DNA of 64,000 nucleotides from Tolypocladium sp. Sup5 PDA-1. Its lineage: Eukaryota; Ascomycota; Sordariomycetes; Hypocreales; Ophiocordycipitaceae. Below the pieces are notes generated by a model, which was not told the origin of the DNA, did not search any database, and saw nothing but the letters and a program-made list of their open reading frames with translations. Location: assembly GCA_000750105.3 (NCBI GenBank), contig JPHH03000019.1, forward strand, positions 1 to 64,000, given 5' to 3'. Positions 20,424 through 31,782 of the stretch are shown piece after piece; within the stretch, counting starts at the first letter, position 1; each line of letters starts with the position of its first letter. The position numbers and the translations under genes were made by a program.

Positions 20424-23400
20424 GTTGTCTGGAGAGATGGTGCCAGGTTAGCGTCAATCGCAGGACGAAATGGCGAGGGTAGTGCAGGTGCGGATCTGAA
20501 GGGGAAGCGGCCAATGAACTGGTCCTCGACACACAGTGCATTCGCTTGAGGCAGCACAGCTCTCGAAATGCGTCGAAGGCTCGCTTCGCCAAGGGAACAC
20601 AGCACGTGAAGCCCGTTGCGACTGGAGGTCGAGGCGGCAGCTAACTGCAAAATTGCGCACGGAAACGCGCAAGGCGAAGCGCCAGACAGGACTCACCTCA
20701 AATCACCCTCGCTCGACCCAATGGACCAGGTCTGAATACCCAGCCCCGTGGCGCTGAGAACGTCGGCCCTCCGGAGGGGCGATCTGACACGAGTCGGCCT
20801 GTGTCTCGCGTCGAGAGAAAAAACAAACGAACGGCGCTGGCGAGCTGCGACGACGCGAAATTAGGGAGTCGACCAGGCCTCGGTGCCGGGGCAGCGTGAG
20901 GTCGTTGGGCAGTGGCAAGGCGGCTGGGGCGTTGCGGGCATGAGCCAAAGCGCCGCAAACGGCGACAAGTACGAGCCCGGGGCGGCCTTCGCGTCGATGA
21001 AATCGAAGTTGGGTAGGGATCGGGTCGCGGTGAGCAGGAGGAGAAACGGCGGCGGTCGAGATGGCACACGGGGACGGCGTATCGGCGGCTGAGGAGCCTG
21101 GCAGCGCAAGCGAGATGATTTCCGTTAAACGTGATGGCCCGGGAGAGCCTGGTCGGGGATGTGCTGGGCTGCTGGCACAGGCACAGCGGTCGAGCGGCGT
21201 GCTAGGCTGGTAGAACCTCAGCGGTGCAGGGACGGGCTGGCCTTGTCTGGCTGGCTGGGGGGTGGGAGGGGGCAGAGGTGTGGGTGGAGTTGTTGACCTC
21301 CTCAGATGCGCACCCGCCAAACAAGCGCTCATCTTAACATGATTCTCGAAAGAAAGGCGTGGGCTTCCCCTTCCCTTCCCTTCCCTTCCCTTGCCTTCCC
21401 AGCGACCGCTCCGATTCGGGTCCGTCTTGGAGAGGCGCCATCCAACATCGTTGTTCTGCGGCGCTCTGCACAACGGGCCGCTCGCTAACAACCTTGGCTA
21501 CCTACCTACCTACCTATGTATGTACTGCTATACATACTCGGCCTCCGGGGTTTCTTCTGGCGCTTCTTCGGCGCACTGACTTTGGCTATTGTTGGGCATT
21601 ATTTGCCCTCAATGGCACAAGGCCCATTGGATCATCACCTCACGCCAGCACGCACACAGACTCGCACCACGCGTGATTGCTCTGGGGTAGCAGCACCGCT
21701 CCATCTGACATCTCGTCGCCATCGCAATGTCGCCTGCTTCCTCCCCCGTGTACAGGGCAGTGGCGAAACAAATCATGGGTGCAGCCGGGTCGAGATTCCT
21801 GCTCGCTCGATGGGACGGCGTCTCCAGTCTGCATGCAACCTCCAAGTCAAATGAGACGGCTGCGTTGCCTCCCCCGGTGCCACAGCCAGCCCATCTTGCG
21901 TCCTGGCGCCATGATTGGCCGTGTTGGCGCCCAGCTTCCATGTGCCCCAACATGCATCTCGGGCCACTCCAGGTTCACTCGACGACCCTAGCCATTGTCG
22001 CTGTGCCTGCTTCTAGTCGTCCAACGGGAGCGCCTGTGCTCCATGCGTATTGGCTGTGTCCAGTGCAGCGGGGGGTAGCTTACCCCAGCTTCACGGCCGT
22101 GGACAGTCGGCGCCGCTGCTCTCGTATTCAAGCCCGTCGTCGCCTCCCCGTGCTGCATGCCATGTCGTAGGGTCCGGATCAAGGCTGCTTGTGCTACGGA
22201 GTGCTACGGGGTGCTACAGAGTGCTAATCCGTGCAGAGTGCTCATTGGAAAATGGAGAGGCGTGAGTGCCGCTTTGTTTCGCATTTTGTTGGCACGTTGC
22301 AGCCTCTCACGGGGCCGGGCGGAAATGAACATGGCCCTCCTGTTGGCGAATGCCATTTATTCCCACGTAACTTGGATCTAGGATCTCGGGTTGGGTGTCG
22401 AGGGAATTTCACGCACACACACATAGGCGCTGATCCGGCACTCTATCGTCGTGTAAGACTGGGCATCAAACAAACGTGCATCTGACCGCCGGAAGGGTGA
22501 TTTGTGAGGTCCGAACCGCTCCAGCGTGAAGTCAAACAATTATCGCCATAGACCTACATGCCCGAAATAAGCGTATCACAGTCGCTGCCATTGCTACCAT
22601 TCCCTGACATACACGGCACATAATTCATGCAGGCGCAGCGGCACTTGGTGAAGCTGGTTCCCATTGCATGTCGTGTCCCAGCAGGCCGAACGTGTGTGCT
22701 CAGCTCAAAATGAACGGGGAGGAGCGAGTCTAGGTATACATGTACATACTGAGGCTGGCTTCCCTTCCTCATGTTTAAGGACCTACCTGCCTGGAGGGTC
22801 CACCTGTCCAGCATGCATGTAGGGAAAGTACATGACAGAATGGAAGCCGCGTGTGCAGCCTGCCATAAACGAACGGAGACGTTGGTTCTCTGTGCTCCCT
22901 GTCAAACTTCCATGACAGTTCAGGTCCCCCCCCCCCAACAGCTACTCCGTAGGTACTCGGGTCCTTTCGCTTTGTGGACGCCGAGGCCAATCTCTGACGT
23001 CGTGGGACACGTTGGGCGGTTGGGCAGCTGGCTTGCGTCAATGGGCGTTCCAGTTTCTCCATTGCCATTCAGTGGACGCATGCCACGTTCTGTCATGTGA
23101 ATGCGGAGTGTGGATGTCGAACCAGTGGACGCTGGATGATTACGGAGTGCTCCGTACGGAGTACAGAGTGCGTGGTCCTGCTCGAGGGGCCATGGAAATC
23201 GAAGAGGGAGCAGGAACGAGCGCACGCGACTCGGTGCTTGTGTTTATACCTGCAAGTTGAATCCATCCGCCATGGAATTCATCCAAGATGCACGCGCTCA
23301 TTCGAAAGCCCGTGGCGGTTCCGAGGACGGCCCATGCTGCTGAGCGAACCTGATGGCAGCGTGGGGCCTGTCGAGATATAAGCTGCGGGTGCGGGTGCGG

Positions 23401-23646
23401 GTGCGGTACGGGCGCTGACAGCCTCGGAACTTCACATGCCATCCCGCGACGTCTAGAAGCCCGATGCATGCGCCGCCACTTCCATCCCTTCACCACCACC
23501 GACACGCACGACGGCCGCTTGTCTCTTCAGCGCCGCAGACACCGTCGACAACCCCCCTCGACGAGACGCCGCTGGCCTTGCCCATGGTCACTTTCTACGC
23601 CTTCTGATTAGGGCCCTAGGTCCCGGAAGCTCGTGTCGACGTCATC
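20424..23646. other. 3.2-kb gene-poor region
   Basis: No supported coding exon on either strand. Features seen: a CCCTT repeat tract at about 21365-21400, TACC repeats near 21500, a GTGCTACGGA-type triple repeat near 22190-22225, an 11-C run at about 22926, a TACGGAGT/CTCCGTACGGAGTA cluster at 23141-23163, and a GGGTGC triplication at about 23385-23407. Open frames up to 262 codons (minus, 20703-21491) have biased composition without motifs. Some of this could be a long 5' region or a non-coding transcript; sequence alone does not show it. Confidence 0.5.
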
Positions 23647-26450
23647 ATGGCTGCGCAATCCAACCTGCGACGCACAGCAGCCGAAGACGCGCTGGCGGCC
23701 TTCATCGAGAAATGGACCTCACGCGCTCGGAGTAGGTTGCGCAACACCTCGCGCGCGACCCGCATCCTTGCGACTCTCGCCCTCACCGCGTCCATCGTCC
23801 TGGGCTTCGAGGGCACGCGACGGCGGTGGAAGAGGCAGCACCATGAGCGCGAGCAGGGCCGCAAGCTTGTCCGCACCAACTCGTGGCTGCACAACAAGGA
23901 CGGCTCGCGAACCATATACGTCCCCTACAAGCAAGGCACCTCCAAGGTCACCATCAACACCACCAAGCCCCTCACCTTCGAGGCCCACCGTCGCCTGTTC
24001 CTGAACCCGCCGCGCGTGTCCGGCCTGGGCGATGGCACCGTGCCCTCGGCGCAGACGAAGCCGGGCTTGAACCTGGCCTTCCTGCACCAGTTCCTCAGCC
24101 TCATGAGCATCATGATTCCTCGATGGTCGAGCAAGGAGGCCGGACTGCTACTCAGCCACGGCATCTTCCTGATGCTGAGGACGTACCTGTCTTTGGTGGT
24201 TGCGCGACTGGACGGTGAGCTCGTCCGAGACCTGGTCGCTGGCAACGGCAAGTCTTTCCTATGGGGGATTCTCAAGGTATGTTCGATGTTGCCGCCCCCC
24301 TTTTACCCAAATCATCCTTGCGCTAATCACAATACCGCCAGTGGTGTGGTCTCGGTGGCTTCGCATCCTACACCAATGCCATGATCAAGTACCTCGAATC
24401 CAAGGTGTCCATCGCCTTCCGTACACGGCTGACGAGATATATCCACGACTTGTATCTGAACGACAACCTGAATTACTACAAGCTGCCCAACCTGGACGGC
24501 GGAGTCGGTCAAGGAGCGGACCAGTTCATCACCCAAGACCTGACACTCTTCTGCGCCGCCGCGGCTAATCTGTACTCGTCGCTGGGCAAGCCCTTTGTGG
24601 ATCTATGCGTCTTCAGCTTCCAGTTATACCGGTCTCTCGGCCCCCTGGCTCTGTCGGGGCTGATGAGCAACTACTTCCTCACCGCGAGCATTCTGCGCCG
24701 ACTGTCGCCTCCTTTTGGGAAACTCAAGGCTGTCGAAGGTCGGAAGGAGGGCGACTTCAGGAGCCTTCACGCGCGGTTAATAGCCAATGCAGAGGAAGTG
24801 GCCTTTTATGGCGGCGCAGAGATGGAGAAGACGTTCCTGAACAAGGAGTACAAGTCACTGAAGAGCTGGATGGAAGGGATTTACATGCTCAAGATTCGGT
24901 ACAACATCCTGGAAGACTTTATTCTCAAGTACAGCTGGAGCGCATACGGCTACCTGCTCGCGTCTCTGCCCGTCTTCTTGCCAGCCTGGGGCGGAATCGG
25001 CGGGGCGGCTGAGATGCTAGAGAGCGCAGAGAAGGGCGGCCGGGAACGGAACCGAATGAAGGACTTCATCACGAACAAGCGGCTCATGCTCTCGCTGGCG
25101 GATGCCGGCGGCCGCATGATGTACTCGATCAAGGACTTGGCTGAGCTGGCGGGATACACCAGCAGAGTGTACACGCTGATTTCGACCCTGCACCGGGTCC
25201 ACGCCGATGCATACTACCTGCGAGGAGGCCAGAATGAACTCTACTCGCTCTCCGACGTCCAAGGGACGATTCAGAAGGGCTTTGACGGCGTTCGTTTCGA
25301 ACACGTACCAGTGGTGGCGCCGGGTTTGTGGCCGCAGGGTGGAGACGAGCTGCTGGAGTCGCTGTCCATGATTGTTCGAAGCGGCGAGCACCTGTTGGTA
25401 GGTCGTGTGCAGGATATGGAGTGTCATGGACGTCTTCCGCTAACACATGCTTTCTGTAGATATCCGGTCCTAACGGCGTTGGCAAGAGCGCCATAGCTCG
25501 GATTCTCGCGGGTCTCTGGCCCGTGTACCGAGGCCTGGTCAGCCGCCCGAAGAATATGGGACAAGACGGCATCATGTTCCTGCCACAAAGACCGTATCTC
25601 AGCCCTGGCACGCTGCGCGATCAGGTCATCTATCCGGACGGCCACGTGGACATGAGACAGAAGCGCAAGTCGGAGGATGACCTTAAGAGGGTCCTCGATG
25701 AGGCAAAGCTCGGCTACCTGCCCGACCGGGAGGGCGGATGGGACACGCGGAAAGAGTGGAAGGATGTGCTCAGCGGCGGCGAGAAGCAGAGGATGGGCTT
25801 CGCCAGACTGCTATACCACGAGCCGCAGTATGCCATCATCGACGAGGGCACGAGCGCCGTATCGAGTGATGTCGAGGGACTGCTGTACGAGACATGCAAG
25901 GAGAAGGGCATCAGTAAGTACACCCCGGGACAGCAGATGGCAGCGTCGGCATTGCTAACAAGTCGTCTTTTCCTCTTCCTCAACAGCTCTGATTACGATA
26001 TCGACGCGAGCCTCGCTGAAAAAGTACCACACCTTCAACCTCATGCTTGGCATGGGCGAGCAAGGTGACGCGTGGGAGTTTGAGCGCATCGGGACTGAGC
26101 GGGAGAAGATGCAGGTGGAGAAGGAGCTGCAAGAGCTCCGCGAGCGTCTAGCTCAGGTGGACGAGTGGAAAAAGAGGCGTGATGACATTGAGCAAGAGCT
26201 GGCATCGGTTTGGACAGAGAAGGGGGAGACGCTGGATGCGCCGGCGTATACGGAGCAGTCTGGGGAGAGTGAGGTGCTGGTCGAACATGAGGTGGGGGAG
26301 CACCAGTCGGAGGCAGGGGAGCAACATTCGGAGGCAGGGGAGCAACATTCGGAGGCAGATGAGCATCAGTCGGAGGCAGAGGAGCAACATTCGGAGGCAG
26401 AGGAGATTCAGTCAGAGGCAGAGGAGCACCAACAAGTGGTGGCTGCATGA
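23647..26450 (+). CDS. Peroxisomal ABCD-type ABC transporter (Pxa1/Pxa2, adrenoleukodystrophy protein family)
   Basis: Exons 23647-24276, 24342-25397, 25460-25913 and 25987-26450 give 867 residues, a half-transporter. The membrane domain includes FLHQFLSLMSIMIPRWSSKE, RTYLSLVVARLDGELVRDLV and the family block RYIHDLYLNDNLNYYKLPNL. In the nucleotide-binding domain are Walker A GPNGVGKS (first codons of exon 3), signature LSGGEKQRMGFARL and Walker B YAIIDEGTSAV. Exon 4 begins TLITISTRASLKKYHTFNLM. Such transporters import very-long-chain fatty acyl-CoA into peroxisomes as Pxa1/Pxa2-type pairs; which half this is was not resolved. The last 55 residues are unusual: six tandem seven-residue repeats of the type GEQHSEA/DEHQSEA, encoded by 21-bp repeats. 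Confidence 0.94.
26295..26420 (+). repeat. Six 21-bp coding tandem repeats in the ABC transporter tail
   Basis: Units start at 26295, 26316, 26337, 26358, 26379 and 26400. They encode heptads GEHQSEA, GEQHSEA, GEQHSEA, DEHQSEA, EEQHSEA and EEIQSEA, followed by a partial unit. Units differ by only a few bases, so expansion is recent and copy number may vary between strains. Confidence 0.9.
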
Positions 26451-27109
26451 GGGGATTGTACGAGGACACACACATATACAGACGATCTACCATGGGTTGT
26501 CTTGTTGTATAAGAGATATATCTGCATATAAACATCATAAAGGGTTGAAGTAAATCCAGACTGACGTGAGGTGCAGTGCTTGATGACTTGGGAATGCCGC
26601 CTCAACTGCAACGTTTGTTTTTCTCCTACCTCTCCTCAAAATCTTCCTTCTGTCAAGGCGGTAGAGGTTGCAACTGGTGAGCCTCCTCGTGGCGCGGCGC
26701 CAACGGAAGCGCTAACAAGAGAGGAGTCTCAGTCTTGAGTCTTCCCTTTTACCAGCCTCATCCACGCATCCCTCGGCCCCTTGCCGTTGCTCCGTATCCC
26801 TGGTTCCTAGATAGGATGTGCTCCCGTATGCTAGGTGGTCTTGGTCGAGATGAGGTGATTCCGTGCATAAGGAAGGTTGTTCCTATGCCGTGTTTAGAGG
26901 AGAACTCAAACGCGAGACGCTCGCAAGGGCTGACGTCGTTGGAGACGATGGCTGGGTTGGCATTCAGCATCACGACTTGTTAGTCCAGAGGGAGATCGAG
27001 CCGTCATCTGTCATCATGGCAGGTCCCTTCTACCAGCAGTCCATGAACAGGCAAGTTGATACTCGCTTCCGTTCGACAGCTGTATGCCTGTATAGGTAGC
27101 TAATACGTG
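26451..27109. other. Intergenic region, 3' of the ABC transporter gene
   Basis: No recognisable exon. It contains a TATATA-rich segment near 26510-26530. A first exon for the broken gene downstream was sought here and not found with confidence. Confidence 0.5.
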
Positions 27110-27692
27110 GGCCCAGGGGAGGCACAACTGGAAGCACCTCGAGTAGTTCCGATTCCACGTTCCCAGCTGGGTCATACTCGTTCGAGACGACCCTCAAGCA
27201 GAAGTCGGAAGGATGCACGTCCAGGGCCAAGACGTGGAGGTGCGAGCCCTTCAACAAAGGCGACCCGACGACCTCTTACTGGGGCATCAAGTCACTCGAC
27301 CCGGACACCTACACCATCTCCTTCACGTCTTTTTCTCCCTGGTGAACAAGACCGACATCCTGGCCGACGGCGCCTCGCCGCTCAACCGCGCGGCCAAGTG
27401 CATGTACGAGGACGCCATCTTCCAGGGCACGCTGTACACCAAGCGGCACGGCCAGGACGGCGGCGTCTCTGCGCCGAAGCAGGACGTCAGGGGCTCTGCG
27501 TGGCCGGGCGACATTGAGATTGCGCAGATCGTGAACTCGACGATCGGGCAGCCCACGTGCGAGGACAGCGCTGGGAACCAGATTGCCGATGTGCAGGCTG
27601 CTCAGGGCAACTGCGAGTGCCTCTTCTCCTACGAGGGCTTAGGGGGTTCGAAATCACATATGCATTTGGCTTTGGGGCTGACTGTCTTGTAG
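27110..27692 (+). pseudogene. Remnant of a fungal extracellular or membrane-anchored Ser/Cys-rich protein gene
   Basis: One frame reads GSTSSSSDSTFPAGSYSFET, then CTSRAKTWRCEPFNKGD and DPDTYTISFTS, and then meets a stop at about 27342. The next frame continues with SLVNKTDILADGASPLNRAA, KCMYEDAIFQGTLYTKR and a terminal CECLFSYEGLG. Together they resemble a widespread Sordariomycete family of single-pass proteins with an N-terminal transmembrane segment and an ectodomain containing TFxAGSYSF, WxCxPY and C-terminal CxC motifs. Adding one T in the five-T run near 27330 would keep a single frame. The usual transmembrane N-terminus is not visible upstream. The gene therefore appears both frameshifted and truncated. 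Family assignment is from memory of motifs, not a search. Confidence 0.5.
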
Positions 27693-27890
27693 CCTTGTTT
27701 GTTCTAGTGTTGTTGCTCGGAAGCGCTGCATAGGACGGTTTGGGTAAGATACACGCATGGGGTAATGGGACTGCATGATACCAGGACAATGACTCTCGGG
27801 TTTCTAGCCACGGGGCTGTAATGTTAATGAAGCCGTATAGAGTCCGTATCTGGATAGCCACATAGGTACGGAGTACTGTAGTCCGTACAT

Positions 27891-27896
27891 GCGGGG
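27891..27896 (+). promoter_or_regulatory. Candidate CreA carbon-repression site GCGGGG
   Basis: It matches the SYGGRG consensus of the fungal carbon repressor CreA/Cre1, about 420 bases upstream of the xylose reductase ATG. A six-base match is frequent by chance; the neighbouring XlnR-like site makes it worth noting. Confidence 0.3.
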
Positions 27897-28001
27897 TACG
27901 GAGTATTATTATCAGGAATCCAGGATCCAATCAGCTCGAGTAGAGAGTGACTCCGACGACCCGTGCCATTTTAACCGTGTGGGCCGCCGTCAATCACATC
28001 A

Positions 28002-28008
28002 GGCTAAA
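28002..28008 (+). promoter_or_regulatory. Candidate XlnR/Xyr1 site GGCTAAA
   Basis: GGCTAAA is the binding motif described for the xylanolytic activator XlnR/Xyr1. It lies 304 bases upstream of the D-xylose reductase start codon. Xylose reductase genes are established targets of this activator, so position and target agree, although a single 7-mer can arise by chance. Confidence 0.5.
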
Positions 28009-28311
28009 TGACGGGCATTTTTCGAGGTTTCCGTCGCGCGACTCGCCGACTACTCCTCGTGTAAGCCACAGCAGCGCATATAAGTTGAGTCGTGAAACGT
28101 CACCTCAGGCGATTCATGGCGTTCTTTTCAGGATAAAGATGGTTATTGTGGCGAACAAGTATGGGGAAGCGGCAAAAGTCGTCTTTGCGATGGTTGAATG
28201 GTGCATAAATACACCAGCCAACCTATCTCTCTTGAAGCTTGCTCACGATTTCTCCCTCTCCTAGATCGTCAATCATTTCTTCCCAGCGGTATTTCCGTGA
28301 TTTCTGTTACC

Positions 28312-29582
28312 ATGGCGTCGCCCACGATCAAGCTGAACAGCGGCTACGAGATGCCCCAGGTGGGCTTCGGCCTCTGGAAGGTCGACAATGCCACCTGCGC
28401 CGACACGGTGTACAACGCCATCAAGGCTGGCTATCGCCTTTTTGACGGCGCGTGCGGTATGTAGTATTCCCTGCCGGCGATGGGTCGACTGCGAACAGTG
28501 AGCCGAGGGGTATCCAAAGGGGCCTGTGCGAGGAATGGCTTCTCTTGCATTTGTTGGCGAGAGGCGTTTGCCTACCCTAGAGCAGGATCAAGGGGCAGTC
28601 GGCAGACGGCAAACATCTTGTTCACTGTTCAATAACAAGGTTCTCTTATTCTATAAATAATCGCCTAACACTTGGTTCCTCAAACAGATTACGGAAACGA
28701 AAGAGAGTGCGGCGAGGGCATCACCCGCGCCATCAAAGACGGCCTCGTGAAGCGCTCCGACCTCTTCATCGTCTCCAAGCTCTGGCAGACCTTCCACGAA
28801 GGTGACAAGGTCGAGCCCATCTGCCGCAAGCAGCTCGCCGACTGGCAGGTCGACTACTTCGACCTCTTCCTCATCCACTTCCCCGTCGCCCTCGCGTACG
28901 TCGACCCCAGCGTGCGCTACCCGCCCGGCTGGTTCTACGACGGCGAACAGGAGGTCCGTTGGAGCAAGGCGACCAACCAGGAGACATGGGCCGCCATGGA
29001 GAGCCTCGTCGACGCGGGCCTCGCGCGCAGCATCGGCGTCTCCAACTACCAGGCCCAGACCGTCTACGACACCCTCAAGTATGCGCGCATCCGCCCGGCC
29101 GCGCTGCAGGTCGAGCTGCACCCCTACCTCCAGCAGAACGACCTCGTCCGCCTGGCGCGCGCCGAGAACATGGTCGTCACGGCGTACTCGTCGTTTGGCC
29201 CCACGGGCTTCATCGAGCTCGACATGGACCGCGCCAAGAATGTCGCGCCGTTGATGGAGCATGAGGCCATCACGGCCATGGCCGCCAAGTACAACAAGTC
29301 TCCCGCCCAGGTACTGCTGCGATGGGCAACACAGCGCGGCCTTGCCGTCATCCCAAAGACGTCTCGTCCGGCGGTCATGGCGCAGAACCTCGACTGCACC
29401 CGGTTTGATCTCGACCAGGCAGACATGGATCGCATTGCCAAGATGGACCTGAACCTCAAGTTCAACCAACCCACCAATGTGAGTGCCGAATATCCCTTCT
29501 CCGGCCGAGCTTGTTGCCATGGCCATTTGCTGACACTCCCTCACAGTACTTCCCGACCGACAAGCTCTGGATCTTTGGATAG
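28312..29582 (+). CDS. xyl1: NAD(P)H-dependent D-xylose reductase (aldo/keto reductase)
   Basis: Exons 28312-28456, 28688-29478 and 29547-29582 give 323 residues, the normal size. It reduces D-xylose to xylitol, the first step of pentose catabolism, in the cytosol. The aldo/keto reductase tetrad is visible: Asp45 and Tyr50 (LFDGACDYGNE), Lys79 (FIVSKLW) and His112 (LIHFPVAL). The cofactor-binding loop is VIPKTSRPAVMAQNL. Splicing completes the tetrad: the first intron (231 nt) falls inside the codon just before Tyr50. The last exon encodes only YFPTDKLWIFG. An XlnR-like site upstream agrees with induction by xylose. The ATG fits MASPTIKLNSGYEMPQVGFG, the conserved N-terminus. Confidence 0.95.
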
Positions 29583-29875
29583 AGTATAGACAGCTAGACG
29601 AGTACCCCCGTTGCCTATGCCATTTGCTGGCTGTTCATGTTATCGTCTACGGGCATTGCTGCGAGTTCGTGTGCTTTACAATACAAACTCAGTACCCCTC
29701 CCGCACGTTCTCAATGGCGGACGATGCACTCCCATTCCTTCATGTACCATGTTCACCATTTCACCCCAACTCGATATCTGCCCTGTTTGGAGAGCTTGCT
29801 CTCCAACATTTGCCGTAAAACGCCGTAAAACACCATGCTCAAGATCTTGATTCGTAGAAGATGCCAAGTTTGCCG

Positions 29876-31128
29876 CTAGACCCTCAAAAATGCTGCAAAA
29901 GGGCACGAAGGTAAGCGTTTGTCGCTGTTTGGATGCAGGGCGTTACGACTTACTGGCATCGACCTGGCTGACCTGCGGCAGAGCCAGCCGAACCTTATTC
30001 CTGTAAAGTGCTGGGCCACGCAGCTGAAGGGGGTTGCCCTCGAAGTACACCGTGGTCAGGTGCTCCTTGTCCTTCAGCGCCTTCTCGACGTTGGCAAAAT
30101 CTACCAGCTGGTTGTAGCTGGCCCAAACTTCTTCCAGCTTGCTCAGCGCGGCCAAGCCCTCGAGACTGCTGACTTGGTTGTTCGAAATGTCGAGTATTTT
30201 GAGGTTGAGGTTTTCCTCGAGACCCTCGAGAGAGTCCAGGAGGTTGTGGGAGATGTACAGCTCTTCCAAGCTAGGGACTTGCTTCAGCGGAGACAAGTCC
30301 TTGATTCTGTTGGACTGGATGCTGAGCAGCCGCAGGTTTGGCAGTCCACCCAGCCCGCTCAACTCGGTAATCTTGTTCTTCGCCACCCATAGTTCCTCCA
30401 GGTTCTTGAGACTGTCTAGATTCTGCAGCTCTCGAATGCGGTTGGAGCCCAGCTCCAGGGAGGTGAGGTTCTCGAGCCCGTCGAGCCCTTCGATCCGGCC
30501 AATCTTGTTTGCGACGAGAAACAGCTCCTTCAGTTGCGTCATGTGGCTGACGTGCTTGATGTGCTTGATCTTGTTGAAGCTTAGGTCCAAGCTCGTGAGG
30601 TTTGTCAGCTCATCGATGCCCCGCATGTGGGCGATTAGGTTGTCGTAGAGGTCAAGATCTTTCAGAGTCGCCGCCAGTGGGGCGAGTCCGTCAATCTCTT
30701 GGATGCTGTTCTGGCGCAGGCAAATCCGGGCGACGCTCTTGAACCGTTCCAGCCGCAGCGAGGTGATGGCGCCGATTCGGGAATGGGAGCACATGATCTC
30801 CTCGGTCTCGGAATCTTCGCTATCGAGTAGATCTGCCATGGCACTTCCATCAGCCAAGGCTCCGAACCAAACGCCAAGCGACAAACTCACCTTCATCGGC
30901 ACTAATCTCCTCCCCAGGCAGGACGTTGCTATCGTCGGAGTACTCGGGGTCGGACAGGGCTTCTGGGTTGGTCATGAGAGCAGACTTGGGGATGCGAAGC
31001 TTCCCGTCCCATCCCTTGCTGTTCCTCATGCCGGGGCTGGCCTCGCCTTCTTCTCGAGGCGACACACGGTCATCCTGGATGTCGATGTGGACGGGAGTGT
31101 CGTTTTCTGTGTTGACGGGAGCAGGCAT
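29876..31128 (-). CDS. SDS22: Protein phosphatase 1 regulatory subunit SDS22 (leucine-rich repeat protein)
   Basis: Exons 31128-30891, 30832-29954 and 29892-29876 encode 377 residues. After an acidic N-terminus (ending SDDSNVLPGEEISADE), about eleven SDS22-type leucine-rich repeats follow, for example LKDLDLYDNLIAHMRGIDEL and LTSLELGSNRIRELQNLDSL. The cap region is YFEGNPLQLRGPALYRNKVR. Reading on without the last intron gives VDASKS and a stop. Splicing with the GTAAGT at 29953 to the CAG ending at 29893 instead gives VDATFLRV, which is the family C-terminus, so a 17-nt final exon is proposed. SDS22 controls the PP1 catalytic subunit in mitosis. It is divergent from the hydrolase gene. Confidence 0.94.
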
Positions 31129-31782
31129 GATGGTTCCCGGCCGGTCGCGCGGCGAAGGGTGCGGTACACGTTGAAGCTGGTGACAACTGGAGTGGGTGAT
31201 GGCAAGACAGGTGCGCGAGGTGCTGGTTATGTGAATCCCTTCGTCTGATGGATGTTGTTGGGAGGTGGAAGTGGGATGGACGGTATGTAAAGTTGTGGAT
31301 GCCTGCCATGCGCTGATGGTGGGGGGTTTTCAGGTCATGTCGCCCTGGAGAATGGCGCGGAAGGCCGCTGATGCACCGCTCCAATCGCTGTGGTGACATC
31401 AGGCCCTCAACACTAGGTACCTAGGAAGCGGGGAGAGGAAGCTGTTGGATGGAGGTGCTCTGGCACTAACAACGGCCCTCTGCTGCAGGGCTCTGCTGGC
31501 ACAACTCAAAGCTTGCATCCTGCACAAGCGACGACGCTCCCCCACGATGTCGACGCACGGCCGAGTCCAGCCAGGAGCCGACATGTCATGACCGGCCCCG
31601 GTCGAGATCCTCTGATGCGGGTTTGCGCTGATGCGGTGCACTGGCTGCGTCCCTCGGCACGTCCGCGCGTGGCCTTGACCACGGGCAGAGATCAGCCTTC
31701 GCCCGCGAGATGGCCATGCAGGGCATCCCACGCGCAGGCCACTCTGTTGCTCCGAAGACGGCTTCACCTGCCGACGGTCGTG
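31129..31782. other. Divergent promoter region of SDS22 and the alpha/beta hydrolase gene
   Basis: No separate gene. An in-frame ATG at 31513 could extend the hydrolase by 90 residues, but that stretch is Arg/Pro-rich, lacks similarity and ends just before a typical membrane-anchor start, so it is treated as 5' UTR. Confidence 0.55.

Larger units (their letters stand above)
27693..28311. other. Upstream region of the xylose reductase gene
   Basis: This region holds two TACGGAGTA nonamers (27867-27875 and 27897-27905) around GTCCGTAC, a GCGGGG CreA-like site at 27891-27896, a GGCTAAA XlnR/Xyr1-like site at 28002-28008, and TATA-like CATATAAG and CATAAATA sequences near 28076 and 28202. No coding exon was seen. 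Confidence 0.55.

Noticed and set aside
20703..21491. A 262-codon minus-strand open frame in the gene-poor region
   Set aside because: Low-complexity Pro/Arg-rich composition, no domain, and alternative frames equally open. GC-rich DNA produces such frames readily.
28651..29544. A 297-codon frame opposite the xylose reductase gene
   Set aside because: Exact antisense shadow of conserved aldo/keto reductase codons.
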